A stretch of 64,000 nucleotides of DNA from Nocardiopsis sp. NRRL B-16309. GTDB taxonomy: Bacteria > Actinomycetota > Actinomycetes > Streptosporangiales > Streptosporangiaceae. Position 1 is the first letter of the stretch, and each line of letters begins with the position of its first letter. The stretch spans positions 25,416 to 89,415 of the forward strand of contig NZ_LGEC01000069.1 of the NCBI RefSeq assembly GCF_001279585.1. Direction: 5' to 3'. This document shows, piece by piece, positions 52,519 to 60,315 of this stretch. Made by a program: the position numbers and the translations under genes. Under the pieces are notes generated by a model, which saw only the letters and a list, made by a program, of their open reading frames with translations, ran no database searches and had not been told where the DNA came from.

Positions 52519-52694
52519 TCAAACCGCCGACACACTGGCCACCCGATGAATACAACACAGGAGGAGAACAGAGAAGTTAGACAAAAGCAAGCAGGATTAT
52601 TTTATATTCAGAAATTTCATAACTTAAAATTCGTCACAGTTTCATCGGACTGACAACCCGGTTAAAACCAGAACACATAGAGAAAGAGCGCCCC

Positions 52695-54758
52695 ATGCCA
52701 CTAGACTTGAACCGCCTTGGGAAAAGCCGCAAAGATCCACTACTACGACCAAGGGATATATACAATGCCTCCAAGAAGCCCTGGCCGTACCTTCGCCTGG
52801 AACAAGGTGAGGTTCTGGACAAGTGGTTCCAAAGCGAATTTCGCAATCAACAAGATGTGGTAATAAAACAAAACACTGGAGGTGGAAAAACCGCAATTGG
52901 ACTACTGATTGCTCAAAGCAGTCTCAATGAAGGGATTGGGCCAGCTGTTTACCTCACCCCAGACCGATACCTAGCTGCTCAGGTCCGATCTGAAGCAGAA
53001 AAACTCGGCTTCCCTACAACTGATGAACCGAACGATGTGCTTTTTCGCAGTGGCAAATCAACGCTAGTCACTACATTCCAAAAGCTCATCAACGGACAGT
53101 CAGTTTTTGGCGTAGTCGGAGATAGTCGGGAAAAAATCAGCCTCGGCCTAGTAGTCATTGACGACGCCCACGCCGCCCTCGCAACTACCGAAAGCCAATT
53201 TCGACTTACAGTGGACAAGAGTGATGAATCGGCATACTGGCCCCTAATTGATCTATTCGAAACTGACCTCAAGGAACAATCACCTAAACGCTGGGCGGAT
53301 CTCAAAACTGGTGATTTCACTGCAGCGCTTCCTGTGCCTTTTTGGGCATGGTCAAATAGACACCAAGATGTGCTAAATATACTTCACCCCTATGCGCAGG
53401 ATGTTGATTTCAAATTCACCTGGCCACTCATCTCTGAAGTGCTGAGTATTTGTTCAGCAACAGTCACGAGTCGAAGCATTCAAATCAGTCCACCATGCCC
53501 TCCCGTTGCAATGATTCCAGCATTCGCCAACGCGAAAAGGCGAGTATATCTAACCGCCACCTTGGCGGATGACAGTGTACTTGTGACTGACCTTTCTGCG
53601 AACCCGGATCAAGTTATTCACCCAATCACCCCAGGCAGCGCTGCTGACCTGGGTGATCGCATTATCCTTGCCCCGTCTGCGATAAATCCCGGGCTCGACG
53701 ATACTGCAGTTCGCCAACTTGCCCGCCAATTTGCAGATGGAGACCGGGACGGCGATGGGACTGTCGAAGCCAGGCCAGTAAATGTCGTTGTTTTGGTCCC
53801 CAGCAACAAATCTGCGCATGCATGGAATGATTATGCTGACCTCTTCTTGCATGCCGGAAATCTCAATGATGGGGTTGCCGCACTGAAATCTGGGCACGTG
53901 GGTCTGGTCGTACTATCGAACAAATATGATGGAATCGATCTACCCGATACCGCGTGTGAGCTACTGATTCTGGATGGCGCTCCTCGAGATATGGATGCCA
54001 CTGCAAATCGAGAGGCAACCGTACTTTCAGGTAGCCCGACGCTACTTGCTAGACAGGTTCAGCGAATTGAACAAGGGATGGGTCGAGGTGTTCGAGATAC
54101 CGGTGACCACTGCGCTGTTCTGTTGATGGGAAGTCAGCTAGCAGTTACGCTTCACGATCCCGATTACCTAAGCAAGTTCTCTCCTGCAACTCGAGCTCAA
54201 ATTGAGTTGAGCCAAGACCTCACTGAGCAATTGGCGGGGCAAGGACTAAGCGCCATTCGCGAAGCATTGAGCTTGTGTCTCGACAAAGATGAAACTTGGC
54301 TCGGAATCAGTCGACGCGGACTTGCCGAGGTAACCTATGCCACAACGGGTTCTGTACGGACTGAATCTATTGCCACCAGAAAAGCGTTCGATTTCGCCTG
54401 CACTCGCCGATTCGAGGAGGCGTGCGACGAGCTTCAACAAGCAATTCCCCTAGTGCAAGACCCTGCAATGCGTGGACTAGTCGCTGAACAACGAGCTGCC
54501 TACCTTCACCACATAGATCAGAATGCAGCGCAAAGCTCTCTGCGCAAGGCACTAGACGACAACCCACACGTACTTCGACCTCTAGGTGGCGTTTCCCCCC
54601 GGACCATCAGGTCGGCAATAGTCCAAGCCAAAGAGAGCGCAGAATTTCTCGGCCAGACATATTCGAACACCACGGCATTGCTACTGGGAGTCAAATCCAT
54701 CTTCGAGGAATCATTTGGGGTGACGAGAAACGATCCAAGGATGCAGAACGCGCAGTAG
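52695..54758 (+). CDS. Superfamily 2 helicase, nuclease domain displaced to the -1 frame
   Basis: A 687-residue helicase in distinctly AT-rich DNA. Motif I is KQNTGGGKTAIG (about residues 59-70), Ia YLTPDRYLAAQV, Ib VTTFQKLIN, II VVIDDAHAAL (DDAH), III VYLTATLAD, V NKYDGIDLPDTACELLILDG and VI QRIEQGMGRGVRD. Motifs V and VI recall the XPD/DinG branch. A helical region follows. The ORF stops at 54756 soon after a G run (TTTGGGG, 54714-54720), while the -1 frame continues for 163 codons with a PD-(D/E)xK nuclease domain. One more G would join them into an 837-residue helicase-nuclease. GAGAAAGAG precedes the ATG. A phage-defence role is plausible but unproven. Confidence 0.85.
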   Translation: MPLDLNRLGKSRKDPLLRPRDIYNASKKPWPYLRLEQGEVLDKWFQSEFRNQQDVVIKQNTGGGKTAIGLLIAQSSLNEGIGPAVYLTPDRYLAAQVRSEAEKLGFPTTDEPNDVLFRSGKSTLVTTFQKLINGQSVFGVVGDSREKISLGLVVIDDAHAALATTESQFRLTVDKSDESAYWPLIDLFETDLKEQSPKRWADLKTGDFTAALPVPFWAWSNRHQDVLNILHPYAQDVDFKFTWPLISEVLSICSATVTSRSIQISPPCPPVAMIPAFANAKRRVYLTATLADDSVLVTDLSANPDQVIHPITPGSAADLGDRIILAPSAINPGLDDTAVRQLARQFADGDRDGDGTVEARPVNVVVLVPSNKSAHAWNDYADLFLHAGNLNDGVAALKSGHVGLVVLSNKYDGIDLPDTACELLILDGAPRDMDATANREATVLSGSPTLLARQVQRIEQGMGRGVRDTGDHCAVLLMGSQLAVTLHDPDYLSKFSPATRAQIELSQDLTEQLAGQGLSAIREALSLCLDKDETWLGISRRGLAEVTYATTGSVRTESIATRKAFDFACTRRFEEACDELQQAIPLVQDPAMRGLVAEQRAAYLHHIDQNAAQSSLRKALDDNPHVLRPLGGVSPRTIRSAIVQAKESAEFLGQTYSNTTALLLGVKSIFEESFGVTRNDPRMQNAQ

Positions 54759-55207
54759 AAAAACTGGGAAAACACCTAGGATTCACAAGCACGCGACCTG
54801 AAAACCTATACGGCAAAGGCCCTGACAACCTTTGGGCGCTTGATTCCAGGAAGCATGCTGTTATTGAACTAAAAACGGGCCGAACTCATGACCAAATTAT
54901 CAAGCACGACCTAGATCAACTCGGCGGTAGCGTCCGATGGGACGCTGAAGCCTACCCAGGCGTCAGTCAGCTCCCTATAATCATGCACCCCTCTCCCGAG
55001 CTTAACCCTCAGGGAACCGTCGTATCTGGGATGCGAGTAATTACGCCACAGGATTGGGAAAAACTCTCTGTGTCGGTTTATAAATGGGCAGAGGCCCTAA
55101 GTATTGGCCAACGGTGGCATGAACAAGCAACTGTCGCAGAGCAACTTGCACAACATAATCTGACAGCTGGCAAGATATTCTCCTTCTTTGCACAAAATCC
55201 ACAGTGA
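54719..55207 (+). CDS. PD-(D/E)xK nuclease domain, C-terminal part of the helicase gene
   Basis: Open from the G run to the TGA at 55205, with no start codon of its own until ATG 54983, which would delete the active site. Reading begins GDEKRSKDAERAVEKLG. The nuclease core is GKGPDNLWALDSRKHAVIELKTG: the Asp after GP and the Glu-x-Lys pair (IELKTG) fit the PD-(D/E)xK spacing, followed by QIIKHDLDQLGGSVRW and LPIIMHP, known from restriction-type domains at the end of helicases. It is therefore taken as the displaced C-terminus, through sequencing error, true frameshift or programmed -1 slippage. Confidence 0.7.
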   Translation, partial: GDEKRSKDAERAVEKLGKHLGFTSTRPENLYGKGPDNLWALDSRKHAVIELKTGRTHDQIIKHDLDQLGGSVRWDAEAYPGVSQLPIIMHPSPELNPQGTVVSGMRVITPQDWEKLSVSVYKWAEALSIGQRWHEQATVAEQLAQHNLTAGKIFSFFAQNPQ

Positions 55208-56136
55208 AGATGGTGCATATCGAGTTATAGCTGGAGCGTGAAGCGCTTTCAGTCGGACCTTTGATCCGATCGGATGACGACATTGGGAGCGAGAAAACCC
55301 CAGGCCAGCAGGAGTGAACCCGTGTACTGGCCCGGGGTGAGAGCCGCCTTCTCGCTCCTGGTGTGCTCACCGGTCCGGCTACGACACCGGAGCCTTACCC
55401 GCGCTGGCCCGCCCCCACCTCGTTCGACACCACTTCAAGGGACATGACCCCACGCTCGACCCCGCAGGCAGTCAAACGGACGCGACAGAGAACCCCTCGG
55501 ATATGAAGAGGCCTGCGCCTCATCGCCCGACCGGTGGCGATCCGCCCCATCCCCCCTACGCGCCCGCCCGGCACAGGAACCCGCACTGGCCCGGGGACGG
55601 CCGTCATACGCCCCAACCCGCCCCGCCCAGCGCACCCCGGGGTAGATGTGCCCCGCCCCCGGGCGTCGGGGCCCACGTCCGGGCGCTGACGGCCCCACAC
55701 GCCCCCGGTGCGGGCCCCGGGCGCAGGGCCGGGGGGAGCCCCGCGCTGATACCCGGACGGACGGCTCCGACCTGTGGAACCCTCCGCTGACCAGGGGCTG
55801 TGGTGTCGGCGGAAGGCGGTCGGGTCTCGTCACCGGCGGGCCTGTCCCCCGTGTCGCCGCCTCGCCCTGGTCATCCGTGGAGAAGACACCCCAGCAGCGG
55901 ATGCGGCATCGAACCCGCGATCTCGCACGGCCACACACCGCGCGGGCCGAGTTCTCTTGCAGCAGCCCAGGGCGAGGCAGCGTTCCTGGGCGCCGGAAGG
56001 ACCGCGTCCAGCAGCGCCGGGTTCGTCTCGACCACGGACGCGGACGTTCTTCGTCCGCACCGCCGATGGCGTCGGCCCACCTTCTGGTCGCTGTCAACGT
56101 CAAGCAGAAGAAACAAGGAGCAAGAAGGGAGACGAC
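55208..56136. other. Island stretch without recognised gene
   Basis: About 930 bp. Long ORFs on both strands overlap but none has a recognisable motif or consistent codon bias. Near 55255 lies a short anticodon-arm-like hairpin (TCGGA-CCTTTGA-TCCGA) followed by AAAACCCCAGGCCAG, weakly like the start of the direct repeats; it may be a remnant of another attachment site. Confidence 0.35.
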
Positions 56137-56256
56137 ATGGGGGCACAGCAAGGGAGCCAGGGGAGAAAAGTCTGGCCCAGGAGGCGGGGCGAGCGGCGCC
56201 CGCGCACCACCAGGCGCCGCCCGCCCTACGTGAGGATGACTACCCACTGGGTATAA
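56137..56256 (+). CDS. Short ORF 1 ending in PYVxMTTHWV
   Basis: A 39-codon ORF: MGAQQGSQGRKVWPRRRG, then Arg-rich sequence, ending PPYVRMTTHWV and TAA. AAGGGAGACGAC gives a good ribosome site. A second ORF 600 bp downstream (56795) ends in the same nine or ten residues with a different front. The shared part is encoded by the 40-bp element at 56224. It may be a precursor or signalling peptide, or the ORF may be incidental to a DNA element. Confidence 0.4.
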   Translation: MGAQQGSQGRKVWPRRRGERRPRTTRRRPPYVRMTTHWV

Positions 56257-56263
56257 GTCTGGA
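56224..56263 (+). repeat. 40-bp element, copy 1
   Basis: 39 of 40 bases match 56837-56876. It contains the palindrome TACCCA-C-TGGGTA (56241-56253) and is preceded by a GCGGCGCC / GGCGCCGC hairpin (56193-56220). Identity continues 7 bp past the TAA stop, so selection may be on DNA or RNA and not only on protein. Confidence 0.8.
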
Positions 56264-56349
56264 TTTTCAACGGCCCACCCTCAACGGCTGTGACCTGCAC
56301 TGATAACGCGAGCAGGGTGGGCCGATCTAAGCGGCCCCGCCACGGGCGG

Positions 56350-56406
56350 AGTCACAGGCACAGTCACAGGCCCACTGACCGGCGGAGTCACAGGTCAAGT
56401 CACAGG
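56350..56406 (+). repeat. 12-bp iteron-like array
   Basis: AGTCACAGG occurs at 56350, 56362, 56386 and 56398, with a degenerate ACTGACCGG at 56374, giving five units on a strict 12-bp period. Such arrays bind replication initiators or repressors on one face of the helix. No initiator gene is seen nearby. Confidence 0.7.
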
Positions 56407-56794
56407 CCCTCGTCCGGCCCGCACCACCACGCGCCCGAGACCGGACGCACGGCCGCGATACCGGTGCGGCACCGTCTCCCTTCAAGTCAAGGCCAGACGG
56501 ACCATCGGCTCGACGCCTTCAGCGGATTCCGGTGTCCACCGAGTGGATCCCACCCGCCCCGGACGGCGTGGCCCGCTGCGCCTCGCGCACCCCACTCCCG
56601 CAGGACCACCCGAGCCAGTCCAGGATCAGGGGCGGCCAGTGCACGGCGCCGCGCGGTTCGAGTGCCCGCACCGCTGCCCCGAGAACCCGAACACAGCACC
56701 TTTTAATATGTGGATCAATAAAGAAAAGAACAGCGGATACAGAGGAGAGAGAACAGGCCGACAAGAACGGGAGAGTAGGGTCACCGGAGGCACC

Positions 56795-56869
56795 GTGGCG
56801 GGTGGCGCCTCCGGCTCGCCGGGGGCGCCACCCGCCCCCTACGTGACGATGACTACCCACTGGGTATAA
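56795..56869 (+). CDS. Short ORF 2 ending in PYVxMTTHWV
   Basis: A 24-codon ORF starting GTG, 4 bp after a perfect GGAGG. It reads MAGGASGSPGAPPAP and ends PYVTMTTHWV, TAA. Apart from this ending it is unrelated to ORF 1. The first codons form the left arm of a 13-bp hairpin (56797-56836), which could control translation. Upstream DNA (56699-56760) is AT-rich and could be a promoter. Confidence 0.4.
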   Translation: MAGGASGSPGAPPAPYVTMTTHWV

Positions 56870-56876
56870 GTCTGGA
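56837..56876 (+). repeat. 40-bp element, copy 2
   Basis: Second copy of the element at 56224. The preceding hairpin here has perfect 13-bp arms (GGCGGGTGGCGCC at 56797-56809 and its complement at 56824-56836) and its right arm touches the element. Confidence 0.8.
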
Positions 56877-57308
56877 CACGCGTTGGCCCACTTGAGTAGG
56901 CCCTGAACTGCGGTTATGCACCTGGAGAGGGGGTCCAACGAGGCGGACCACCTGTTGGATCCCTTGTTGGAGCACCCGTTGGCCCGGGTTCACTTCGTTC
57001 TCACATCGTTCTCACTCCGGACTCAGGGGACCACAGGGACCGGCATTATCAGCGCTGTGGATCGATTTCCAAGAAGGCTCCCTCTCGCCTTTTCGCAGCA
57101 CCACCGGCGCGGCTCCGCAGGCGGTCGCGCAGGGCCTTGATAAAAGCACCATCCCAACGAAATACCGGTCAACGAAAGCCGGTTGCCACCGAGTGGATCT
57201 CGCTCACCGGCACCGTCGAGGTCGCCGTCAACCCCGCCCCGACCACCACCGGCCGACGCCGAAGGGGCTGCCTCCAGGTGGAGACAGCCCCCAAGCCGCG
57301 ACTCGAGA
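56877..57308. other. Island stretch with second IHSVxTGxR ending
   Basis: About 430 bp without a supported gene. On the minus strand, 57169-57199 encodes EIHSVATGFR and a TGA; the similar stretch GIHSVDTGIR with TGA lies at 56519-56549. Differences between the two copies include synonymous third positions, which hints at coding, but no start or longer protein can be defined. Confidence 0.35.
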
Positions 57309-57848
57309 TCAGACCACGAGTGCCCGTTGCGCGTCCCACTGGCGGATCAGCCCGGCCAGCTCGTCCCACTCACCAGGGGCATTCGCATGGGCCACGTCGG
57401 CGGGAACGTCCGGCGCGAGCCCGCTGCCTTGGCGGGAGATAGGCGGTGCCGGGCATCGTCGCCTGGAATGCTGACGCTGTTCGTGCGCGACCATGTACGG
57501 GCGCACCGCCCGCACTCCGTCCTCGTCCACACACCAGCCGAACTCCGGCAGTTCAGCCAGAGTGTCAGGCGCGCCCCCTTCGCCGCCCTCGGTGAACAGG
57601 GACCACGCCCGATCCGTGTGGGAGCGCCGCGCCTCGTCATAGCGCCGCACCCACTCCGGTTCAGGAACCGGAGGCGTGACCGCCGAGTTCAGGGGTTCCC
57701 GTCGCGGAGTGGGCCTCTGCGGTGCCGGACACGGCGGTGACGCCGGCCTGGCCCCGATGATCGCGGCGAGCACCGCGCCCACAGCCCAGCGTGCGCGGTC
57801 GACCCATCCTTGTCGGCGCCTGCGGTGCCGACCCGTACCATGACTCAT
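57309..57848 (-). CDS. Hypothetical protein with one membrane helix, 179 aa
   Basis: No named family. An Arg-rich N-terminus (GTGRHRRRRQGWVDRARW) leads to one membrane helix (AVGAVLAAIIGA, about residues 22-34), a Pro-rich linker and a soluble part with EWVRRYDEARRSHTDRAWSLF and LAELPEFGWCVDEDGVRAVRPYMVAHEQ. Similar small proteins accompany actinomycete regulatory clusters. AGGAGGAAGATCT before the ATG at 57848 is a near-ideal ribosome site. Codon bias is good, so the gene is probably real. It is likely membrane-anchored with the soluble part outside or inside, orientation unclear. Confidence 0.75.
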   Translation of the reverse strand: MSHGTGRHRRRRQGWVDRARWAVGAVLAAIIGARPASPPCPAPQRPTPRREPLNSAVTPPVPEPEWVRRYDEARRSHTDRAWSLFTEGGEGGAPDTLAELPEFGWCVDEDGVRAVRPYMVAHEQRQHSRRRCPAPPISRQGSGLAPDVPADVAHANAPGEWDELAGLIRQWDAQRALVV

Positions 57849-58171
57849 AGATCTTCCTCCTGCTTACTCAGGTGGCGGATCACGCCTCGGGCGGTGCTGG
57901 AACACCGCCCGGGGCGCCTTCTCTTCTACGTTCTTTTTGGAGTTCGTTCGCCTTCATTCTGGGCGGGGCGGGTGTTCAACGGCCCCGGGACCGCACGCCC
58001 CCGGAACTGCACTTCCCACCCACACCACACAAAGTCCACAAAGGACCCCAAACCCCCAACGGAAAAGGCGCCCTTTCCGCCGAGGGTGGTCGATGGTCGC
58101 TTGGGTACACGAGGTTCTTCAAGTCCGTTACGCAGAAAAACCAACACGGCCGCTATCAGGCGATTTGGCCA
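57849..58171. other. Intergenic region in the island
   Basis: About 320 bp holding the promoter of the preceding minus-strand gene. It contains a near-palindrome GGAAAAGGCGCCCTTTCC at 58061-58078 and a small GTCC-ACAAA-GGAC hairpin. No gene is supported. Confidence 0.4.
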
Positions 58172-58443
58172 TCAGAGGCGGGCAGCGTCGACCTTGGAGA
58201 ACACCAGGTCACTCATCTCGGTGACCGGCCGTTCCCACCGCTGCGGTGGCAAGGGAGCTCTGAGTGCGACCGGGTAGCTCGCCGGGGCATAGTCGTTGAC
58301 GATCCGGTACACGTGAAATCCCGTCTCGCGCAGCGGATCGATGACCTCTTGGACGGGCATCCCCTGCTTGGCGAGGGTGCGGGGTATGACCTCGATGATC
58401 AGGCTTCGTAGTGCTCCAGGTCGTGGTGGACGTTCCAGGCCAC
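58172..58443 (-). pseudogene. Remnant of an FkbM-type methyltransferase
   Basis: The C-terminal 62 codons read PVQEVIDPLRETGFHVYRIVNDY and later RPVTEMSDLVFSKVDAARL, and the same frame continues upstream as LIIEVIPRTLAKQG, without a start codon. In another frame, GTG 58443 begins WNVHHDLEHYEA then stops. DLEHYEA resembles the DVEGYE/DIEGFE motif that precedes LIIEV.P in FkbM-type methyltransferases. A frameshift and deletion would give this picture. The N-terminal SAM-binding part is gone, so the gene is dead. Confidence 0.5.
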
Positions 58444-58453
58444 GGTGCCGCCC

Positions 58454-58936
58454 CTACCGCGCGGGCGGAAGGCGGCGGTCGAAGATCCCCCACACGGTGA
58501 GGGGGCCTCCCGCGCAGCCATCCCACTCCCAGTACAGGGAGAGATCCGCCAGACGTCGCAACCCGGCCCTGCGGCCTTGAGGCCCGTCCTCGACAGAAGA
58601 CTCGTCCGCGGGGACCGGGAACGTGAGCGGCGAGTCCGGACGGGGGCCGTCGTCGGTCACGGCCAGCTTGAAGGCGAAGGGCTGCTTCTCCAGCCTGATC
58701 CGCACCCTCCCACCCGAGAGGCCGGACGCGGTGTGTTCCAGGGCGTTGCTGTGGAGGATCGCCAGGGCCTCCAGCAGCCGTCGGCCCTGGCGTACGGGCG
58801 GGCTGCAGCGCGGGAGCAACCAGCGGGCTGCGGTAGGGATGTCGTGCGGTTCGTGTCCGAACTCGGCGATCCACGTGTTGGGGTCAGCGCACCTGACCCT
58901 GCGCGGCAACGTCGGGTTCTTGGCTGTGGCGCTCAC
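58454..58936 (-). CDS. ATP-binding anti-sigma-type (HATPase_c) protein
   Basis: A 160-residue RsbW-like protein: RWLLPRC, LLEALAILHSNALEHTASG (N-box with Asn and Glu, about residues 52-70), LAVTDDGPRPDSP (G1 box) and GLRRLADLSLYW (G2-like). The GTG at 58936 fits relatives that begin TAKNPTLPRRVRCADPNTW; the longer frame to 59050 is less protein-like. It is divergent from the XRE/DUF397 pair, a trio common in streptomycete-type regulation. Probable role: binding or phosphorylating a partner; the partner is unknown. Confidence 0.82.
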   Translation of the reverse strand: MSATAKNPTLPRRVRCADPNTWIAEFGHEPHDIPTAARWLLPRCSPPVRQGRRLLEALAILHSNALEHTASGLSGGRVRIRLEKQPFAFKLAVTDDGPRPDSPLTFPVPADESSVEDGPQGRRAGLRRLADLSLYWEWDGCAGGPLTVWGIFDRRLPPAR

Positions 58937-59110
58937 TCGTCCCACCTGCCCCTCTCGTGCGGCTGGGGCCCTTGATCGACGCATCGGCGTCGCGGCCTCT
59001 GGCAGGAGGATGCGGGCAGGCGAGCACGCAGGGTAAGGGGTAGCGGACAAGCCGTGAATCTTCCACGGGGCTCTGGAATCTTCTGGAATTCCTCCACGGA
59101 GTATGGAGTG

Positions 59111-59956
59111 ATGTGCTCACATAGGGTCATGACCCCCGACGAGCACACCCTGAAAATCTTCGGGCGAGAGCTGCGCAGGCTCCGAGTCGAAGCCGACCTG
59201 ACCCAGGAAGCCGTGGCCCGGCGCGTCAGCCAGCGCGGCACGACCATCAGCAACTCGCACGTCTCCGACATCGAGAACGGCAAAGCGCTGGCCCGCCCCT
59301 GGCTCCGACGCGCGCTGGACGAGACCATGCATGGCGGCGGACGGTTGGAACGGCTCTGGGAGGAGCTCACCGGTTCCGGCCGGCGGGCCTGGCTGCACGA
59401 GGTCACCGAGCGCACCCACGCCGCGGACGCCCTGTACGAGTACCAGGCCCTGGTCTTCCCGGTCTACCTTCAGACCGAGGCCTACTCCAGGGCGCTCATC
59501 CGCTACGGTGCACCGTGGCTGTCCCGCAAGGACCTGGCTGAGCGGGCCAAGGAGCGTGCGAACCGCGCGCGTCACATGGCCCAGGCCGCGTCCCCCGTCA
59601 TCTGGCTCGTGATCGACCAGTCGCTGCTCATGCGCCGCTACGGTTCGGCGGAAGTCCAGGCGGAACAGCTCGCCTACGTGGCCGACCTGACCGAGAAGGA
59701 GCGCGTCAACCTGCTGATGGTTCCGGTGGACGAACCCCGCCACGCGGGCAACAATGGCCCCTTTCGGGTCATCACCTCAGGGAACCAGCCCGAGGTCGTC
59801 TACGTGGAGTCCGCCCACGAGGGACAGATCATCACGGCGACCAACCAGGTGGGGCGGTACCGCATGTGGTTCGCGGCCTTGCAGGGCATCGCCATCGGGC
59901 CGGATGAGACCCTGGAAGCCATCCACAACGAGATGAAGAGGATCAATGGTGTCTGA
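59111..59956 (+). CDS. XRE-family regulator with DUF5753 (WhiJ/Scr1-like)
   Basis: A 281-residue regulator. The N-terminal HTH is FGRELRRLRVEADLTQEAVARRV, NSHVSDIENGKALARP (about residues 16-55). The DUF5753 domain follows with ADALYEYQALVFPVYLQTEAYSRALI, ARHMAQAASPVIWLVIDQSLLMRRYG and VNLLMVPVDEPRHAGNNGPFRVI. These proteins pair with small DUF397 proteins to control development or secondary metabolism. ATG 59111 has GGAG at 10 bp; ATG 59129 is an alternative. The stop overlaps the DUF397 start. Confidence 0.9.
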   Translation: MCSHRVMTPDEHTLKIFGRELRRLRVEADLTQEAVARRVSQRGTTISNSHVSDIENGKALARPWLRRALDETMHGGGRLERLWEELTGSGRRAWLHEVTERTHAADALYEYQALVFPVYLQTEAYSRALIRYGAPWLSRKDLAERAKERANRARHMAQAASPVIWLVIDQSLLMRRYGSAEVQAEQLAYVADLTEKERVNLLMVPVDEPRHAGNNGPFRVITSGNQPEVVYVESAHEGQIITATNQVGRYRMWFAALQGIAIGPDETLEAIHNEMKRINGV

Positions 59957-60125
59957 GTGGCACAAGTCGTCCTACAGCGGCGGCAACAACGAGTGCGTCG
60001 AGGTCCGCGAGCACAGCACCGGCGCCGATGTCCGTGACACCCAGCACCGCGACGCCGCGCACCTGACCTTCTCTTCCCGGGAGTGGCAGCACTTCCTCAC
60101 CCCGATGAAGCACCAGGCCCGGTGA
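59946..60125 (+). CDS. DUF397 protein
   Basis: A 59-residue protein with the full DUF397 pattern: WHKSSYSGGNNECVEVRE (residues 5-22), VRDTQHRDAAHLTFSSREWQHFL. It overlaps the end of the XRE gene by 11 bases and is its likely antagonist or partner, as for BldB-adjacent/WhiJ-type systems. Start ATG 59946 (GTG 59949 possible). It is followed by a long hairpin. Confidence 0.92.
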   Translation: MVSEWHKSSYSGGNNECVEVREHSTGADVRDTQHRDAAHLTFSSREWQHFLTPMKHQAR

Positions 60126-60168
60126 CTCCTACGTGCCCCGCCCCGGCGCTCCGTCGAAGGCCAAAAGG

Positions 60169-60213
60169 TCATCTGTGCATGTTCTCTCCAGACGAGAGCC
60201 CATGCACAGATGA
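60169..60213 (+). terminator. Long two-tier hairpin after DUF397 gene
   Basis: Perfect 13-bp arms (TCATCTGTGCATG / CATGCACAGATGA), and within the loop a CTCTC-CAGAC-GAGAG second stem. It is AT-richer than neighbouring DNA and has no T-run. It may terminate the XRE-DUF397 transcript or act as a protein-binding site. Confidence 0.6.
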
Positions 60214-60315
60214 CTGGAGGAATCCCGGCCCACACCCCTCACAAAACATGCTCCCGAGTGGAATGCCTGGTACACGACTCGCCGTGAACCACCGAGGCTG
60301 TTGAGCACACGGCCG

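Noticed and set aside
54983..55207. Separate small gene starting at ATG 54983
   Set aside because: It would omit the GPDN..IELKTG active site that is open upstream in the same frame, so a frameshifted C-terminus explains it better.
55245..55280. Anticodon-arm-like hairpin with TTT loop
   Set aside because: No T-arm or acceptor stem; treated only as a possible attachment-site relic.
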